The notes beneath the pieces are model-generated. The model saw only the letters and a list, made by a program, of their open reading frames with translations. It made no database searches and was not told the origin of the DNA. Of a DNA stretch of 64,000 nucleotides, positions 1-9,177 are shown in pieces. The first letter of the stretch is position 1, and the number at the start of each line of letters is the position of its first letter. Location: positions 3,925,501-3,989,500 of the forward strand of contig NZ_CP152049.1 in assembly GCF_038630985.1 (NCBI RefSeq), written 5' to 3'. The position numbers and the translations under genes are program-made. The stretch comes from Paenibacillus sp. FSL H8-0548. Lineage in GTDB: Bacteria > Bacillota > Bacilli > Paenibacillales > Paenibacillaceae.

Positions 1-190
1 CTATCGTTAACGCTTGTCCCGCCTCATCTCCAATCGATAGCAATTGGGTCGTCAGAAACTCAGGGAACAAAATAAATTGCACCCCATACTCCGAAGCATT
101 TCGTACATAATGGGTAACTTGCTCAGCGAATTGCTCAAATGAGCTAATATCGGCAAGCATATATTGAACGGCTGCCGTCCGAAACTTCAT
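1..190 (-). CDS. Carbon-nitrogen hydrolase (nitrilase superfamily), N-terminal fragment
   Basis: The minus strand is open from an ATG at 190 to the window edge, giving about 63 residues that begin MKFRTAAVQYMLADISSFEQ. The phrase FILFPEF carries the glutamate that nitrilase-superfamily enzymes use as the general base of their Glu-Lys-Cys triad; the Lys and Cys lie outside the window. GGAGG sits 8-9 bases before the ATG. Members of this superfamily hydrolyse non-peptide C-N bonds in amides or nitriles in the cytoplasm; the substrate cannot be told from this fragment. The gene follows the two-component system by 25 bases and may be co-transcribed with it. Confidence 0.75.
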   Translation of the reverse strand, partial: MKFRTAAVQYMLADISSFEQFAEQVTHYVRNASEYGVQFILFPEFLTTQLLSIGDEAGQALTI

Positions 191-215
191 AAGCCAATTC
201 CTCCAGCCCTTATCG

Positions 216-1574
216 TTATTGTTTACGCTGCTTGAACTGAAGTGTTATCGTCGTGCCTAAATCAGGCAAACTAAACACATCTACCTTTCCTTCATGCAAA
301 TCAATAATACGTTTAGCTATGGATAAGCCCAGACCTACCCCGCCAGTCGCCCTGCTTCTTGCCCCGTCTACGCGGTAGAAGCGTTCAAATAAATGGGGAA
401 TCTCGTTCTCGGGAATGCCCATGCCTTTGTCCTTAACCTCAATTTTGACAATATGTCTGACAAGCGTGATCGTAACGTCAATTGGTTCCTTCGAGTATTT
501 GATGGCATTATCCAGCAAAATAACGAGCAGCTGCCTAATTTTGTCCTTATCTCCGACCATGCGAACGACCTTAGACATAGCCTTCACTCGAATCGGACGG
601 CCAAAGGTTGTCTGCAGCATCGTTGCGATTTCATCTACAACTTGGACAACGTCAAACAACTCCTGCTGCAGCCAATCCTCCTGCTCTGCTTCGGCAAGCA
701 TAAGCATCGACTTCGTTAAGTTTTGCAAACGATTCGCTTCCTTATCAATGGCCTCGATTGCCTCATTTCGCAGACTCTCATCGCCACTCCCCCATCGCTT
801 TAGCATACCAGCATAGCTGCTAATAACCGTCAGCGGCGTCTTAAGCTCATGGGAGGCATCGGCTACGAATTGCTTCTGCTTCGCAAAGGTACGCTCCAGC
901 CTTTCAATCATCTGATTAAAGGCACGGACTAGCTGCAGCAGCTCCGCAGATTCTTCACGGCTGCTTAACTCGATTTGTCTAAGCTTACCGCTGCGATCAA
1001 TCTCTCGCATCGTGTTGACCATTTGCTGAATAGGTGCCGTAAGTCTGGAAGTAAACCAATATGTACCGAATATCGCAAAAAGAATCGCTCCTCCGCTCGT
1101 GACGCTAAGCGCAGCGACCAGAACTTGCAAATAATTGTCCAGCTCGTCCAAAATACGATTGATCTCAAGCATCGCAATGACTTGATTTCCATCGTATAAC
1201 GGTACACGCATGAACAAAATACGTTCCCCGCCCTTCGAGATCATACCTGTATGGTGATGCTTCTCAAAGGCCGCAGGAAGCTGCTGAAGAAGCTCGTCTG
1301 AGCCCGTAATATTAACAACCCTGTTATTAGGCGCAATAATACGAATCATTTCGTTTACGTTATAATACTCATTGAGCAGCTCCGGATAGTTTAATCCTCG
1401 GCCACTCTGAATTCGGGGATTTTCCAGCATGAGATTAACCTTGTTTGCAATAACCTCTTCTTCACTCTCGGTCGTAATCTTGATCACATAAAAATAAACG
1501 AAAATATTAAACAAAATCAAAATAAAAATTAACCAAAAAATAGTGAAAAGCGTAAACCGTTTACGCAGCGTCAT
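216..1574 (-). CDS. Two-component sensor histidine kinase
   Basis: A 452-residue membrane histidine kinase of the classical HAMP type. Two membrane helices (about residues 8-32 and 149-173) flank an extracytoplasmic sensor domain of about 115 residues; a HAMP linker follows (about 174-227). The HisKA box reads SHELKTPLTV with phospho-accepting His242. The ATPase domain shows the N box with Asn356, the G1 box DKGMGIP near 382 and the G2 box GGVGLGLS near 411. Its start overlaps the response-regulator stop by 4 bases (ATGA), so the pair is translationally coupled. It should phosphorylate the adjacent regulator in response to an unknown envelope signal. The architecture resembles ArlS/CssS-type kinases, but I cannot assign an orthologue. 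Confidence 0.93.
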   Translation of the reverse strand: MTLRKRFTLFTIFWLIFILILFNIFVYFYVIKITTESEEEVIANKVNLMLENPRIQSGRGLNYPELLNEYYNVNEMIRIIAPNNRVVNITGSDELLQQLPAAFEKHHHTGMISKGGERILFMRVPLYDGNQVIAMLEINRILDELDNYLQVLVAALSVTSGGAILFAIFGTYWFTSRLTAPIQQMVNTMREIDRSGKLRQIELSSREESAELLQLVRAFNQMIERLERTFAKQKQFVADASHELKTPLTVISSYAGMLKRWGSGDESLRNEAIEAIDKEANRLQNLTKSMLMLAEAEQEDWLQQELFDVVQVVDEIATMLQTTFGRPIRVKAMSKVVRMVGDKDKIRQLLVILLDNAIKYSKEPIDVTITLVRHIVKIEVKDKGMGIPENEIPHLFERFYRVDGARSRATGGVGLGLSIAKRIIDLHEGKVDVFSLPDLGTTITLQFKQRKQ

Positions 1575-2269
1575 GCATCCGGCTCCTTTATCATATAACC
1601 TACTCCGCGAACCGTATGAATGAGCTTGTGACGATAGCCCTTGTCCAGCTTCTGACGCAAGTAACGAATATAAACGTCAACCAGATTCGTTTCGCCGATA
1701 AAATCATAGCCCCAAACCTCGGATAAAATATCTTCTCGGGACTTCTCATCATTTTTGTTCTCAACGAGGTAGACAAGCAATTCAAACTCACGCGGCGTCA
1801 GTTCTATCAGAATATCCTTCCTATAAACCTTGCGTGTGCGCAGCTCAATTGTCAGATCCCCGACCTTGATCATATCTGAGCCTTCTGCTTCCTTCGGATA
1901 CTGCTGGAATATACGCAATATATTGCGCACGCGTGCAAGCAGCTCCTCCATAGCAAATGGTTTCGTAATATAATCATTTGCTCCATGCTCAAAACCGCTG
2001 ACCTTATCCGGTACAGTATCCCGTGCAGTCAATAATATAATTGGCACCGGGTTTCCTGCTTGGCGCAGTAATCGCAGCACTTCAATTCCACTCATCTCTG
2101 GCAGCATGACATCAAGCAGTACAAGCTCCCACTCTCCAGTTGAAGCCATTTCATAGCCGGTCCGGCCATCAGCTGCCGTACCGACCGTATATCCCTCATG
2201 CTCTAATTCGAGCTGCAATATGCGGGAAATGCCCGCTTCATCTTCTACGACAAGAATACGTTCCTTCAT
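1571..2269 (-). CDS. OmpR/PhoB-family response regulator
   Basis: A 232-residue DNA-binding response regulator. The receiver domain (residues 1-120) has the acidic pair Asp10/Glu11, the phospho-acceptor Asp53 in LLDVMLPEMSG, Thr81 and Lys103 (ITKPF). The C-terminal winged helix (about 130-228) contains ELTPREFELL and ends in HTVRGVGYMI, typical of the OmpR family. It is the first gene of a two-gene unit with the histidine kinase at 216-1574 and shares the ATGA overlap. It presumably controls envelope or stress genes; the regulon cannot be inferred from this window. Confidence 0.94.
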   Translation of the reverse strand: MKERILVVEDEAGISRILQLELEHEGYTVGTAADGRTGYEMASTGEWELVLLDVMLPEMSGIEVLRLLRQAGNPVPIILLTARDTVPDKVSGFEHGANDYITKPFAMEELLARVRNILRIFQQYPKEAEGSDMIKVGDLTIELRTRKVYRKDILIELTPREFELLVYLVENKNDEKSREDILSEVWGYDFIGETNLVDVYIRYLRQKLDKGYRHKLIHTVRGVGYMIKEPDA

Positions 2270-2386
2270 CTTAGAGGCTCACCTGCTTCCAGTTGTAAAA
2301 TAATCTTGTATCCCCCAAATGAATAGGGGCTAAAAAATAATATCAGTTAAATTTATCATAATGAAGACGTTTCACAAATGCAAGCA

Positions 2387-2415
2387 AGCCGACCTACTGA
2401 AAAAGTAGACCGGCT
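2387..2415 (-). terminator. Stem-loop after the ABC-F gene
   Basis: A 12-bp stem with a 5-base loop lies 23 bases after the ABC-F stop. Read as minus-strand RNA every position pairs (two G-U wobbles); read as plus-strand RNA the same positions are A-C mismatches, which points to a minus-strand role. The following U tract is weak (TGCTTGCATTTG), so termination may be leaky. Confidence 0.5.
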
Positions 2416-2437
2416 GTTATTCATCCATGTTTTGCTT

Positions 2438-3988
2438 CTAGCTCGACATCGACCATGCTTCTACATCCCAAGTTTTGGTTACCCAATCCTCGTAAAATTC
2501 CGGTTCGTGAGAAACGAGCACAACCGTACCTTTGTAAGCTTGCAGTGCCCGCTTTAATTCCGCTTTAGCGACTACATCCAGATGGTTTGTTGGCTCATCG
2601 AATAAAATCCAATTACTCTCACGCATCATTAGCTTGCAAAGACGAACCTTCGCCTGCTCGCCACCGCTGAGCTGATTCAATGCACGAGTAATATGCTCGT
2701 TTTTGAGCCCGCAGCGCGCTAACGCTGATCGTACCTCACTCTGGCTCAAAAATGAAAACTCATCCCATACATCTTCAAGAGGAGTCATTGTTGGTGCTTT
2801 AGACTCTTGCTCGAAATAGGCTGGATTTAAATAATCACCTAGATAGGTAGTACCATCAAGTGGCGGTATAACACCAAGAATCGTTTTGAGAAGTGTCGAT
2901 TTACCTACACCATTACAGCCAACAATTGCAATTTTATCACCGCGTTCAATGACCATATTCATTTCGGGCAGAAGCGGTTTATTGTAGCCAATGACCATTT
3001 TGTCTGCTTCAAATACAGTCTTCCCGCTCGTTCTCGACTCCTTGAAGGCAAAAGTAGGCTTTGCTGCTTCCTCTGGCTTATCAATTCGATCGACGCGATT
3101 GAGCTGCTTCTCTCTACTCTTCGCTCGGCCTGAGGTTGAGGCACGAGCTTTATTTTTTTGGATAAATTCTTCTTGTTTCTTAATAAAATCCTTTTGTTTC
3201 TCGTAGGCGTCAATATGCTGCGCCTTATTCAGATCAGCCATTTCAAGGAACTTATCATAATTTGCCGAATAACGTGTCATTTTTGTAAACTCAAGATGAT
3301 AAATCACATTAACAACCTGATTCATAAACGCTGTTTCATGTGAGATGAGAACAAAGGCATGCGGATAGTTTTTCAAATAGTTGGTCAACCAGTTGATATG
3401 CTCTTCATCCAAATAGTTCGTTGGCTCATCCAGTAATAAAACACCTGGCTTCTCAAGCAGCAGCTTAGCAAGCAAAACCTTCGTCCGTTGACCACCGCTC
3501 AGTGCGGTAACGTCACGATCTAGACCAATTGCGTTTAGGCCGAGGCCGTTAGCCATCTCATCGACCTTAACATCTATCAAATAGAAATCGCCAATTTCAA
3601 GCTCTTCTTGAATCTCACCCATACGAACGAGAAGCTCATCAAGCGTGTCTGCATCGGCATCAGCCATTTGTGCAGTAATGCTGTTAAGCTCCTCTTCTAG
3701 TTTCAGCAACGGCAAGAAGGCATCCTTTAATACGTCTCGAATCGTTTTGCCAGGTTCAAGCTTCGTATGCTGATCCAAATAGCCATAGCGTACGCGAGGC
3801 GTCCACTCTACCTTGCCCTCGTCCTTTAACAGCTTGCCCGTTAAAATATTCATTAATGTAGATTTTCCCGTTCCGTTCGCACCTACAAGACCGACATGCT
3901 CACCGTCTAGAAGACGAAAGGATACATTTCTAAACAATACTCGATCACCAAATGTATGTGATAATTGCTCAACCGTTAACAAACTCAT
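2438..3988 (-). CDS. ABC-F family ATPase (YfmM-like)
   Basis: A soluble tandem ATP-binding-cassette protein of 516 residues. Each half has Walker A (GANGTGKST and GCNGVGKST), signature (LSGGQRTK and LSGGEQAK) and Walker B followed by the ABC-F hallmark DEPTN. There are no membrane segments, and a charged linker (about 245-310) joins the halves. ABC-F proteins act on the ribosome, relieving stalls or protecting against drugs; sequence and length match B. subtilis YfmM best from memory. An upstream ATG at 4003 exists, but GGAG lies 9 bases before the ATG at 3988, giving MSLLTVEQLSHTFGD. The gene stands alone with its own likely terminator. Confidence 0.93.
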   Translation of the reverse strand: MSLLTVEQLSHTFGDRVLFRNVSFRLLDGEHVGLVGANGTGKSTLMNILTGKLLKDEGKVEWTPRVRYGYLDQHTKLEPGKTIRDVLKDAFLPLLKLEEELNSITAQMADADADTLDELLVRMGEIQEELEIGDFYLIDVKVDEMANGLGLNAIGLDRDVTALSGGQRTKVLLAKLLLEKPGVLLLDEPTNYLDEEHINWLTNYLKNYPHAFVLISHETAFMNQVVNVIYHLEFTKMTRYSANYDKFLEMADLNKAQHIDAYEKQKDFIKKQEEFIQKNKARASTSGRAKSREKQLNRVDRIDKPEEAAKPTFAFKESRTSGKTVFEADKMVIGYNKPLLPEMNMVIERGDKIAIVGCNGVGKSTLLKTILGVIPPLDGTTYLGDYLNPAYFEQESKAPTMTPLEDVWDEFSFLSQSEVRSALARCGLKNEHITRALNQLSGGEQAKVRLCKLMMRESNWILFDEPTNHLDVVAKAELKRALQAYKGTVVLVSHEPEFYEDWVTKTWDVEAWSMSS

Positions 3989-4074
3989 TTTCTTTATCTC
4001 CATTCATGTGCACTTCATATGGACAGTCTAAGCTCTCTGTTGTTTTAACCCGTATCATTGTACCACAAATACGA

Positions 4075-5697
4075 TCATCCTGTGTTTATTTCATCATAAA
4101 GGAGCCTAAATACAGGTAACAGCGCTCGATTAAGACGCTTATGAATGCGAGCATCGTCCGTTGCCCATTTTCCATTATAATGCAATGAGAGCAGCGTTTC
4201 CGCACTCAAGCTTGGTATAATCGCAAGCGGCAGCTCCGGAAATAAAGATAGCCACTCGGTTCGTCCTTTGAAATCAATATCCTTATTCGCTATAAACATC
4301 AAATTCCCGCCCGAGGCTGCCAGCTCCTGTTTTATAGCGAACAGCCGCCTAAGATCATTGGCTTGCCATTTGGAAACAGCAGGATCAGCAATTACAAATA
4401 CAAAGGCTGCTTCCTTAAGAAGCTGAAGAGCTCTCTGATCACTCCACCTTGAGGATAAATCAATAAGCTGAATCATGCCCCCAGCATGCCACAACATTTG
4501 TTCAAATCTGTTCTGCTCTTGATCGACTGTCCTGCTCTGCTGTTCTGGATGTAGGAAAAACCACTGTACCGATGTTTTGCCCCCGCTATGGAGAATAAAT
4601 CTCTTATCAAACCAGCTTCCTTCTTGCTGCCTATAATCTCCAGTTCGCTGCTGATCAGAAAACCAAGCATGCCACTCCGGTCTTGCTTGTTCATACTCGG
4701 CTGCAGCCACGTGTACCCCTCTTCTACCGAGGAGCTCTGCCAGCGTATGAGTTAAGAAGGTTGCTCCCGCGCCGGGAGCAAGTGACAGCAAGCAAACACG
4801 AATCGGCTTAACTGGATTGTGTGCAGTTAGTTCACGATGATCAGCTGCCTGACTGCGAGGTGAATTGGATCGTACCAAAGGCTTTAAAGCCTGCTCAAAC
4901 TCCGATATGGTTCCATATCTTAAATGAGGATCAGACTGCAGCGAGCGAAGCAGCATCATTCTAAATGGTTGTGGAACATCATGCTGAAAGCAATTAAACT
5001 GTTCCATTTCACCAGTGCTTCCTCCTGAACGCTGAAAGCTCCTGCCGCCACTGCAAAGATAGAAGAGCAAAGCACCCAAACCATAAATATCCGTACGGTG
5101 ATCACTTTGTCCGCTACCCTCCTGCTCTGGAGCTGCAAAGCCATGTGTGCCGAGCTGTACCGTATCCTGCTGCTGTCCCTCTTTAAATTGCCGTGAAATA
5201 CCAAAATCAATAAGCTTTACATCCCCATTTTTGTCGATCATTACGTTTGAAGGCTTTAAGTCTCGGTGAATAATCGGCGGTACACAGCTATGCAAATGAT
5301 TAAGTGCAGAGCAGAGCTGCCCTGCCATATTTAAGATACGCGAAAAGGGCACACGGCTCTTGCTTCGCTGGAGAAGCTCAGCCATCGTATGCCCCTCAAT
5401 ATATTCCATAACCAATGCTTCGCAGCCCGCATCCTCTAAATAAAAACAGTCCATAATTAACGGTAAATGCGGGTGGCTGATCTTTATCATTAGCATCGCT
5501 TCTTCCATTTGCGTACTGCTATTATGTACTGTTTTGGCGAGAACCTTTATAGCTCTGAGCTTATTTCCAAGCTTCCTATCCTCTGCCAAATACACGACTC
5601 CCATTCCGCCACGCCCTAATTCCCCTATGATCCGATAGCGACTCTCAAGCACTGTTCCATTCGTATAGGAAGCAAATTGGTCAACTGATTTCCCCAT
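4075..5697 (-). CDS. Ser/Thr protein kinase fused to a MinD/ParA-like NTPase domain
   Basis: A 540-residue protein with no membrane segment. Residues 19-275 are a complete Hanks-type kinase: glycine loop GELGRGGMG (26-34), Lys51, HRDLKPSN with Asp146 and Asn151, DFG at 164-166 and APE at 189-191. After a short linker, residues 298-535 look like a SIMIBI (MinD/CpaE-like) NTPase: LAPGAGATFLTHTLAELL in the Walker A position, a hydrophobic strand ending IDLSS, a second ending VIADPA, and FIANKDID. The Walker A lacks the usual GK[ST]T lysine pattern, so nucleotide binding is uncertain. Bacterial Ser/Thr kinases with extracellular PASTA domains are common; a cytoplasmic kinase with this partner domain is not. 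The start at 5697 has AGGAGG 6-7 bases upstream; a longer ATG frame runs into the preceding terminator. Confidence 0.88.
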   Translation of the reverse strand: MGKSVDQFASYTNGTVLESRYRIIGELGRGGMGVVYLAEDRKLGNKLRAIKVLAKTVHNSSTQMEEAMLMIKISHPHLPLIMDCFYLEDAGCEALVMEYIEGHTMAELLQRSKSRVPFSRILNMAGQLCSALNHLHSCVPPIIHRDLKPSNVMIDKNGDVKLIDFGISRQFKEGQQQDTVQLGTHGFAAPEQEGSGQSDHRTDIYGLGALLFYLCSGGRSFQRSGGSTGEMEQFNCFQHDVPQPFRMMLLRSLQSDPHLRYGTISEFEQALKPLVRSNSPRSQAADHRELTAHNPVKPIRVCLLSLAPGAGATFLTHTLAELLGRRGVHVAAAEYEQARPEWHAWFSDQQRTGDYRQQEGSWFDKRFILHSGGKTSVQWFFLHPEQQSRTVDQEQNRFEQMLWHAGGMIQLIDLSSRWSDQRALQLLKEAAFVFVIADPAVSKWQANDLRRLFAIKQELAASGGNLMFIANKDIDFKGRTEWLSLFPELPLAIIPSLSAETLLSLHYNGKWATDDARIHKRLNRALLPVFRLLYDEINTG

Positions 5698-5718
5698 CTT
5701 AATCCCTCCTGTGTGGAA

Positions 5719-5776
5719 ATAAAAAAAAAGCATTCTAATGCGGCTTGGATTAAAACAAGCGGCATCAGAATGCTTT
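5719..5776 (-). terminator. Rho-independent terminator of the sugar ABC operon
   Basis: A long stem (about 20 bp, one mismatch, one wobble, arms beginning AAGCATTCT) is followed on the minus strand by nine Us. It ends only about 22 bases before the start codon of the kinase gene, leaving no room for a kinase promoter downstream of it. Confidence 0.92.
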
Positions 5777-5868
5777 TCTGATTACGTATTTATTAGTGCT
5801 ACTTTAACATATTACTAACAAAATTTACATACATGAAGTCCTATTTTCACTAGAAAATATCCAAACTT

Positions 5869-6705
5869 CTACTTTAAACCACTTGTGCTGATTCCTTCAA
5901 CGATATACTTCTGAAATGCGAAGAATACAGCAAGAACTGGAATCAAGCTTACGATCGACATGGCGAACATTGCTCCCCAATTCGATACGGTATCACTATC
6001 TAGGAACATTTTCAGACCCATCGATACGGGATATAAGCTAGGACGGTTCAGATAAAGGACCGGACCGAGCAGATCCTCCCAACGCCAGTAAAAAGAGAAA
6101 ATAGATGCAGTTGCCAATGCCGGTACAACGAGCGGCAATATAATTCGGAAGAACAAACGGAATTTACCGCAACCGTCGATTGTTGCTGCCTCGTCAAGCT
6201 CAGTAGGAATAGTCCGTATGAACTGAATAAGCAAAAAGATGAAAAACGGAATCCCAAAATATTGCGGAATAACGATCGGTTTAATCGAATTCAGCCAGTG
6301 AAGCTTCGCAAACAAAATGTATTGCGGCACAAGCACAACATCATGCGGCAGCATAAGTGTTACCATCATAATGCCAAACCAAAATGTTTTTCCAGTAAAG
6401 TTAAGTCTTGCAAAACCAAAAGCGATAAAAGCAGATGATAGCACTGCACCGATTGTCGCGATGACTACAATTTCAAGTGAATTCATAATGAACGATCCAA
6501 AGGATTGACCCGCAATTCCGATCCAGCCAATTTTGTAGTTTTCCCAAATCCATGGCTGTGGAATCAGCGATTTAGCCGTTGAAAATATAAGGTTGCTTTG
6601 CTTGAATGAGCTCATTAACAACCATAAAACGGGATAAACCATAACTAACGCGAGCGCTGCAACAAAGATATGGTAGATCGGCCACTTCAGCTTTTTTAAG
6701 ATCAT
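5869..6705 (-). CDS. Carbohydrate ABC transporter permease (MalG type)
   Basis: A 278-residue inner-membrane permease with about six helices starting near residue 12. The EAA loop reads [20 protein letters not shown] and is the docking site for the ATPase. The protein ends [16 protein letters not shown], the C-terminal signature of MalG-type sugar permeases. The start at 6705 is preceded by AGGTGG and lies two bases after the stop of the MalF-type gene, so the two are an operon; a longer open frame overlaps the upstream gene without a ribosome site. No ATPase gene is present nearby, as is common in Firmicutes where a shared MsmK-type ATPase serves many importers. The substrate is probably a sugar or oligosaccharide. 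Confidence 0.93.
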   Translation of the reverse strand: MILKKLKWPIYHIFVAALALVMVYPVLWLLMSSFKQSNLIFSTAKSLIPQPWIWENYKIGWIGIAGQSFGSFIMNSLEIVVIATIGAVLSSAFIAFGFARLNFTGKTFWFGIMMVTLMLPHDVVLVPQYILFAKLHWLNSIKPIVIPQYFGIPFFIFLLIQFIRTIPTELDEAATIDGCGKFRLFFRIILPLVVPALATASIFSFYWRWEDLLGPVLYLNRPSLYPVSMGLKMFLDSDTVSNWGAMFAMSIVSLIPVLAVFFAFQKYIVEGISTSGLK

Positions 6706-6707
6706 GA

Positions 6708-7607
6708 TTAATGGCCACCTTTCGACTCGTAATGTACCCATTTTTTGGAGGTATAGAACAAAATACCTGTCAAAATGGCAATGATGATCAGCATAACCCA
6801 CGCCATTGCGGACGCGAAGCCCATATCAAAATAAACGAAGGCTTGACGGAATAAGTAAAGCGAGTAGAGCAGCGTTCCGTCAAGCGGACCGCCTTCGCCT
6901 TTGGAAATAATGTACGCTGGAACGAAGGTCATAAATGCGCCAATCGTCTGCATAATCGTGTTGAATAAGATAATCGGGCTAAGCATAGGAATTGTAATTT
7001 TGAAAAAACGAACAGCTGGTCCTGCTCCATCAACATTTGACGCTTCATACAATTCTGGCGGGATATTTTTGAGACCGGCCAGAAATATCAGCATTGAAGA
7101 ACCAAACTGCCAAACGGACAACGTAATTAGCATCCAGAGCGCAGCTGCAGGTTCAGCAAACCATCTCACGCTATCTAAACCGAGTGCATTCAGAAAAATG
7201 TTTATTACTCCTTGGTCACCGTACAGATTGCGCCACATGATCGATACTGCAACGCTTCCGCCAATTATGGAAGGAAGATAATAAACCGTCCGATATAACC
7301 CGATTGCTTTCGAAGCTGTATTTAAGATCATTGCGATAAATAATGCAAAAGCTAGTCTAAGTGGAACACCGATAAATACGTATAAAAAGGTTACTTTCAT
7401 TGATGCCCAAAATTTTGAGTCATCCAGAAACATCGTTGAGTAATTCTCGAATCCGATAAAGGATGGTGTCGATAAAAGATCATAATCCGTAACCGAAAAA
7501 TATAACGACGCTATGGCTGGAATCAATGTGAATAATAGAAATCCAATGACAAATGGTCCAATAAACGTGTAACCAATCAAGTTATTTTTAAATGATAACG
7601 ATTTCAT
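6708..7607 (-). CDS. Carbohydrate ABC transporter permease (MalF type)
   Basis: A 299-residue permease with about six transmembrane helices, the first at residues 13-35 ([20 protein letters not shown]). The EAA loop is [20 protein letters not shown], matching MalF/UgpA-type sugar permeases. The ATG at 7607 has GGAG 9 bases upstream; the alternative TTG three codons earlier would overlap that site. The gene is second in the importer operon, after the lipoprotein and an intervening terminator, and is followed directly by the MalG-type partner. The two permeases form the heterodimeric channel. Confidence 0.93.
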   Translation of the reverse strand: MKSLSFKNNLIGYTFIGPFVIGFLLFTLIPAIASLYFSVTDYDLLSTPSFIGFENYSTMFLDDSKFWASMKVTFLYVFIGVPLRLAFALFIAMILNTASKAIGLYRTVYYLPSIIGGSVAVSIMWRNLYGDQGVINIFLNALGLDSVRWFAEPAAALWMLITLSVWQFGSSMLIFLAGLKNIPPELYEASNVDGAGPAVRFFKITIPMLSPIILFNTIMQTIGAFMTFVPAYIISKGEGGPLDGTLLYSLYLFRQAFVYFDMGFASAMAWVMLIIIAILTGILFYTSKKWVHYESKGGH

Positions 7608-7660
7608 CTTATCCAACTCCTATACGAAGTCTAACTTGCGACATCTTCTCTTTTTTTAAT

Positions 7661-7696
7661 AAAAAAGCGGTGGCCGATCTATCGACCAACCACCGC
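7661..7696 (-). terminator. Internal terminator/attenuator between lipoprotein and permease genes
   Basis: A strong GC-rich stem (GCGGTGG...CCACCGC with inner pairing of GGTCGAT and ATCGGCC) followed by TTTTTT lies 16 bases after the lipoprotein stop and 54 bases before the permease start. It would let only part of the transcripts reach the permeases, giving excess binding protein over channel, a usual feature of such operons. Confidence 0.88.
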
Positions 7697-7711
7697 ATCT
7701 ACTCAAACAAA

Positions 7712-9049
7712 TTACTTGTTTTTCTTAAGAATGGAGGTTGCTTCATCTCTAAATTTCTTAGCTGCATCTTCTGGTTTGATTTTGTTGTAGTTCATTTGCT
7801 CGGAAAGGCTCGTCAAGGATTTGAATACTTCAGCAGAGCCGATTGGATCAGCAGGATCCATAGTAGAGCTGTTTGTTTCTGCCCAAGCTACGTAGTCATA
7901 AACTTGAATTTGAGCTTCAGTTGAAACCTCTTTAAGCGCTTCTTTTACTTTTGCAGAAACAGGAACACCACGATCGCCAAGGATCAATTTGTTAGCTTCG
8001 ATATCGTTGACGAAGAAGCTGATAAACTTAGCTGCCTCTTCTTTTACTTTTGAGCTTTCAGAAACGGAGAAGAACATACTTGGTTTCAAGAACAAACCTT
8101 TTTCCATGTTAGGACCAGCCATTGGACCAATCGCTAGTGGACGATTAGCAACTTGCTGCAAGCCTACGAATTGGTTTGACCACTGCCATACACCAATACC
8201 TTGATTGAGTACAAGGTGGCTGTCTTCCGCACCTTTGATTTGAGCAAGAACGTCTGGTGAAGGTACTGCGCCATCAATAACAAGCTTTGCAAGCATTCCG
8301 AAGAAATCAACAAACTTTTGATCATCTTCATATCCAAGGCCATTACCTTCTGCGTTAAACAATGTTTCACCAAAAGTACGAAGGTAGTAACCGAAGAATA
8401 CTTCTGCACGCATGCCGCTATCGAAATAAATACCTGCTGCTTTTGCTTTCTCAGCCATTGCTACATAATCATCCCAAGTGAAGTTTTCAGGAAGGGATTC
8501 GATACCCGCTTTTTTCAGAAGAGCCGGATCATAGTTGAAACCAAGAGCGTTAACACCAAGGTTCATACCATAAAGGCCATCTCCTAGCTTGCCGCCGTCA
8601 ATCGCGTTTTGACTGATGTCACTTACATCGATTTGATTGCCAAGGAAAGGAGTCAAATCAGCCAATTGATTTCTACCTGCATATTGAGAGTAGTTTTGTG
8701 TATCGATTTGAATAATATCTGGAAGCTCGTTGGCAGCCGCTTGAGGAGCTAGCTTCTTCCAGTAATCATCGTAGTTTGCATATTCCATTTCAATCGTTAC
8801 ATGTGGGTTTTTCTCTTCGTACATATCGATTACTTTCATCGTGTAATCGTGACGAGGCTGTCCGCCCCACCAAGCGATACGTAACGTGACTGGCTTCGCT
8901 TCAGCTGGCTCCGTTTTCACTTCTGTGTTCGTTTTCGGTGCATTCGTTGCGTTTGCTGCTTTTCCATTGTTTGAATTACCGCCGCATGCGCTTACAAGAA
9001 CTAGTGCAACAGCTGTTAGCATTAAAAGCATTTTTTTCGGTGCTTTCAT
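7712..9049 (-). CDS. Sugar ABC transporter substrate-binding lipoprotein
   Basis: A 445-residue extracytoplasmic solute-binding protein. The signal peptide ends in the lipobox LVSAC with the lipidated Cys22, followed by a Ser/Asn/Thr-rich tether (to about residue 48). The mature protein has the family 1 extracellular sugar-binding fold signs: VTLRIAWWGGQPRHDYTMKV, a motif NELPDIIQIDTQNYSQYA and GVNALGFNYDPALLKKAGI. AGGGG lies 9 bases before the ATG. It captures the sugar for the permeases at 5869-7607. It is the first gene of the transport operon and has its own promoter behind the regulator terminator. The exact sugar is unknown. Confidence 0.93.
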   Translation of the reverse strand: MKAPKKMLLMLTAVALVLVSACGGNSNNGKAANATNAPKTNTEVKTEPAEAKPVTLRIAWWGGQPRHDYTMKVIDMYEEKNPHVTIEMEYANYDDYWKKLAPQAAANELPDIIQIDTQNYSQYAGRNQLADLTPFLGNQIDVSDISQNAIDGGKLGDGLYGMNLGVNALGFNYDPALLKKAGIESLPENFTWDDYVAMAEKAKAAGIYFDSGMRAEVFFGYYLRTFGETLFNAEGNGLGYEDDQKFVDFFGMLAKLVIDGAVPSPDVLAQIKGAEDSHLVLNQGIGVWQWSNQFVGLQQVANRPLAIGPMAGPNMEKGLFLKPSMFFSVSESSKVKEEAAKFISFFVNDIEANKLILGDRGVPVSAKVKEALKEVSTEAQIQVYDYVAWAETNSSTMDPADPIGSAEVFKSLTSLSEQMNYNKIKPEDAAKKFRDEATSILKKNK

Positions 9050-9094
9050 TGTGTTACGCCCCTTCCAAACTCTTTAATGTTGTTTACAATTTTT

Positions 9095-9123
9095 ATTATA
9101 GGTTGAATGTCGAAATGTCGGAA
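9095..9123 (-). promoter_or_regulatory. Likely sigma-A promoter of the sugar importer
   Basis: A perfect TATAAT (9095-9100, minus strand) lies 17 bases from a weak -35 TTCCGA (9118-9123). The poor -35 fits a promoter needing an activator, for which the AraC-type regulator next door is the obvious candidate. The leader to the lipoprotein ATG is about 40 bases. Confidence 0.65.
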
Positions 9124-9145
9124 TAAAAAAAACCGCTTTCTTTGT

Positions 9146-9177
9146 TAAAAAAACAGAGGTCGCCATTATGGCGACCT
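9146..9177 (-). terminator. Terminator of the YesMN-type regulator operon
   Basis: The stem AGGTCGCC/GGCGACCT overlaps the stop codon of the AraC-type regulator and is followed on the minus strand by CTG and seven Us. It separates the regulatory operon from the transport operon. Confidence 0.85.
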
